Source: Methylosinus sporium
GTDB lineage: Bacteria; Pseudomonadota; Alphaproteobacteria; Rhizobiales; Beijerinckiaceae
Assembly: GCF_003113265.1 (NCBI RefSeq)
Contig: NZ_PUIV01000032.1
Coordinates: 1-45,113, forward strand
DNA length: 45,113 nt
Reading direction: 5' to 3'
Under the pieces are notes generated by a model. It searched no databases, was not told the DNA's origin, and worked only from the letters and a program-made list of their open reading frames with translations. Below, one piece after another: positions 44,193 through 45,113 of the stretch. The translations under genes and the position numbers were made by a program. Position 1 is the stretch's first letter. Each line of letters begins with the position of its first letter.

Positions 44193-44747
44193 CTAATGAC
44201 TCAATACGTATGAGAGCCATAAATATTCGGCAACAATACAGAACACACCAAAGGTGTAGAGCGTCCCATCGCTCGGCGCCCACCGACCACGAGCAGCTCT
44301 CCAGCGCAACAGCCAAAATGCCGGGCCAAGAAGACATAGAAGCGGCGCCGAAAGAAACAGCGCCATCACAACACCTGCCACAATATGCTCTATGCTGAAG
44401 TCACCAGAATAGAAAGATTGAAACCTCATAACGAGGAGTAGATACACGGGGGTTGCCAGCATGGCGAGCAACAATGCCAATGGTCCAGGCGAAATCCACG
44501 GCCTCCAGTCCTTTGTCTTTTGAGCCCAATGTAAGAACGCCCTGATAGCGATCGATAGGATGGCGAGTGGCAACAGGATGTGCCGTAAAACGCCCTCCAG
44601 CTCCCCTGCAACGTCATGAGCGAACAAAATGAAATGACCCTCCCTCAGATGAGCGCGTTCGAATCTTGATCCACGTTGAGCCAGCGCCGATCGCTCCTTA
44701 TATTTATAAGGACGATCGAGAACGGCATAACCCGCAAAAGATTCCAA
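44193..44747 (-). CDS. Small membrane protein preceding the giant gene
   Basis: Up to 184 residues with about four membrane helices: HILLPLAILSIAIRAFLHW, PGPLALLLAMLATPVYLLLV, IVAGVVMALFLSAPLLCLLG and YTFGVFCIVAEYLWLSYVL. I recognise no family. The stop is 27 nt before the giant gene's start, so the two are probably cotranscribed. The only long-frame start is a TTG at 44747; a TTG at 44627 after GAGGGAGGGTC is an alternative that would leave the palindrome at 44688-44718 in the leader. A role in export or in sensing for the giant protein is an inference from position only. Confidence 0.6.
   Translation of the reverse strand: MESFAGYAVLDRPYKYKERSALAQRGSRFERAHLREGHFILFAHDVAGELEGVLRHILLPLAILSIAIRAFLHWAQKTKDWRPWISPGPLALLLAMLATPVYLLLVMRFQSFYSGDFSIEHIVAGVVMALFLSAPLLCLLGPAFWLLRWRAARGRWAPSDGTLYTFGVFCIVAEYLWLSYVLSH
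44688..44718. promoter_or_regulatory. Near-perfect 31-nt palindrome at the head of the operon
   Basis: CGATCG, a bulged C, TCCTTATA (44688-44702), a TT centre and TATAAGGACGATCG (44705-44718): 14 pairs with one bulge. Read on the minus strand it contains TATAAATAT (-10-like) and AAGGAG (ribosome-site-like). It may be an operator or a translation-control hairpin. Confidence 0.5.
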
Positions 44748-44861
44748 AAAAAAATTCCGCCTGACGGGCCCCGAGACGCAATTCCATTCAATAGCTCATC
44801 CGCACACGGACTGCCAATCCACTCGCATCCGCGTTACGCCGCGGCGTCTCGCGCCCGCCGC

Positions 44862-45014
44862 GATCCCGCCGATCAAAGTGTCGTTGCCGCCGGCGCCGTC
44901 GAGGAAAGCGTTCATCGTCATGCCCGCGGCGTTGAACACATCGTCGCCGATGCCCGCGCCGCCCCGCAGCGTCAGCGAGCCGCTGCCGCCGCCGAGCCAA
45001 TAGGAGCGCGTATC
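44862..45014 (-). pseudogene. Remnant of a second RTX-region copy, cut by IS66
   Basis: Matches the RTX block 1 DNA of the giant gene (about 41112-41406) with many base differences. Read on the minus strand it gives DTRSYWLGGGSGSLTLRGGA, then GDDVFNAAGMTMNAFLDGAG, then GGNDTLIGGIA, where similarity stops. Relative to the intact copy it lacks 41202-41342, exactly 141 nt (47 codons), so the frame is kept. Its upstream side ends at the first base of the IS66 end, and no start codon or remaining domains exist. It is a decayed, insertion-truncated fragment. Confidence 0.85.
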
Positions 45015-45113
45015 GTAAGCGCACACCCGGCGCCGTTCACTCGGTGGGCTTGAAATTCCAGGGCATGAGCGCCTCGATGTTCTTGTTGGGCCATCGGTTG
45101 GCGATTCGTTCGA
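45015..45113 (-). mobile_element. IS66-family insertion sequence end (partial)
   Basis: The element end is GTAAGCGCACACCCGGCGCC at 45015, the GTAAGCG-type terminus of IS66-family elements. The transposase reading frame enters from the right and stops 22 nt before this end. The rest of the element lies beyond the window. It sits directly against the RTX remnant. Confidence 0.8.
45037..45113 (-). CDS. IS66-family transposase C-terminus (partial)
   Basis: The last 24 codons of a transposase whose start is outside the window. It ends ERIANRWPNKNIEALMPWNF then KPTE and TGA at 45039-45037. The 'IEALMPW' ending resembles the C-terminus of IS66 TnpC proteins, which close with an 'I-x-x-L-L-P-W' motif. 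Only this part can be judged. Confidence 0.75.
   Translation of the reverse strand, partial: ERIANRWPNKNIEALMPWNFKPTE

Overview
The window looks like a chromosomal segment of a GC-rich alphaproteobacterium, most likely a type II methanotroph of the Methylosinus/Methylocystis group. The grounds are a Ros/MucR regulator, a rhizobial-style suf operon with two cysteine desulfurases, several small Rhizobiales-type proteins, and above all a Tat-exported Cys-rich four-helix copper storage protein of the Csp1 type, first described from Methylosinus trichosporium. The genus is an inference; no rRNA is present.

Layout. 0-7 kb: a structured element cut by the left edge, an FkbM methyltransferase, two small unknown genes, nhaA, anmK, a lipoprotein, a thioredoxin-like protein and an alpha/beta hydrolase, with two copies of a dispersed intergenic repeat. 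7.2-14.6 kb: the Fe-S cluster assembly operon desulfurase-sufB-sufC-sufD-sufS-DUF59-VOC-sufA, with a hairpin between sufB and sufC and an unexpected VOC-fold gene before sufA. 14.8-20.6 kb: purM-purN, a metaxin-like GST, ndk, tpiA, and a class I DAHP synthase preceded by an aromatic leader peptide and an attenuator. 20.8-26.5 kb: small unknown genes, the Csp1-like protein, a TadE/TadE/TadG set, a PPP-type phosphatase and MucR. 26.8-30 kb: tRNA-Val(GAC), two DUF465 proteins, SelO and a 35-residue membrane microprotein. 30.3-34 kb: a cluster facing the envelope (PepSY-TM, unknown, CopC-like, HupE/UreJ-like). 34.2-35.5 kb: a family 2 glycosyltransferase behind a good sigma-70-type promoter.

36-45.1 kb is dominated by one 2725-residue secreted protein on the minus strand. 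It combines EF-hand-like and RTX calcium-binding blocks, a complete subtilisin-type protease (Asp1315, His1349, Asn1445, Ser1527), a P-domain-like beta region, a second RTX block, five tandem 122-residue Trp-rich units (exact 366-nt period) and an RTX-type C-terminal end. A small membrane protein gene precedes it by 27 nt. Just beyond lies a short remnant of a second copy of its RTX region, cut off exactly at the end of an IS66-family element that runs out of the window.

The two most interesting signals are the aromatic (YYWYFSY) leader peptide and terminator upstream of DAHP synthase, whose apparent promoter would start the transcript at or next to the leader AUG, and the modular protease/RTX/repeat protein with its truncated paralogue. 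Start codons were chosen from Shine-Dalgarno position, family length and signal peptides. No homology search was possible, so family names rest on recognised motifs.
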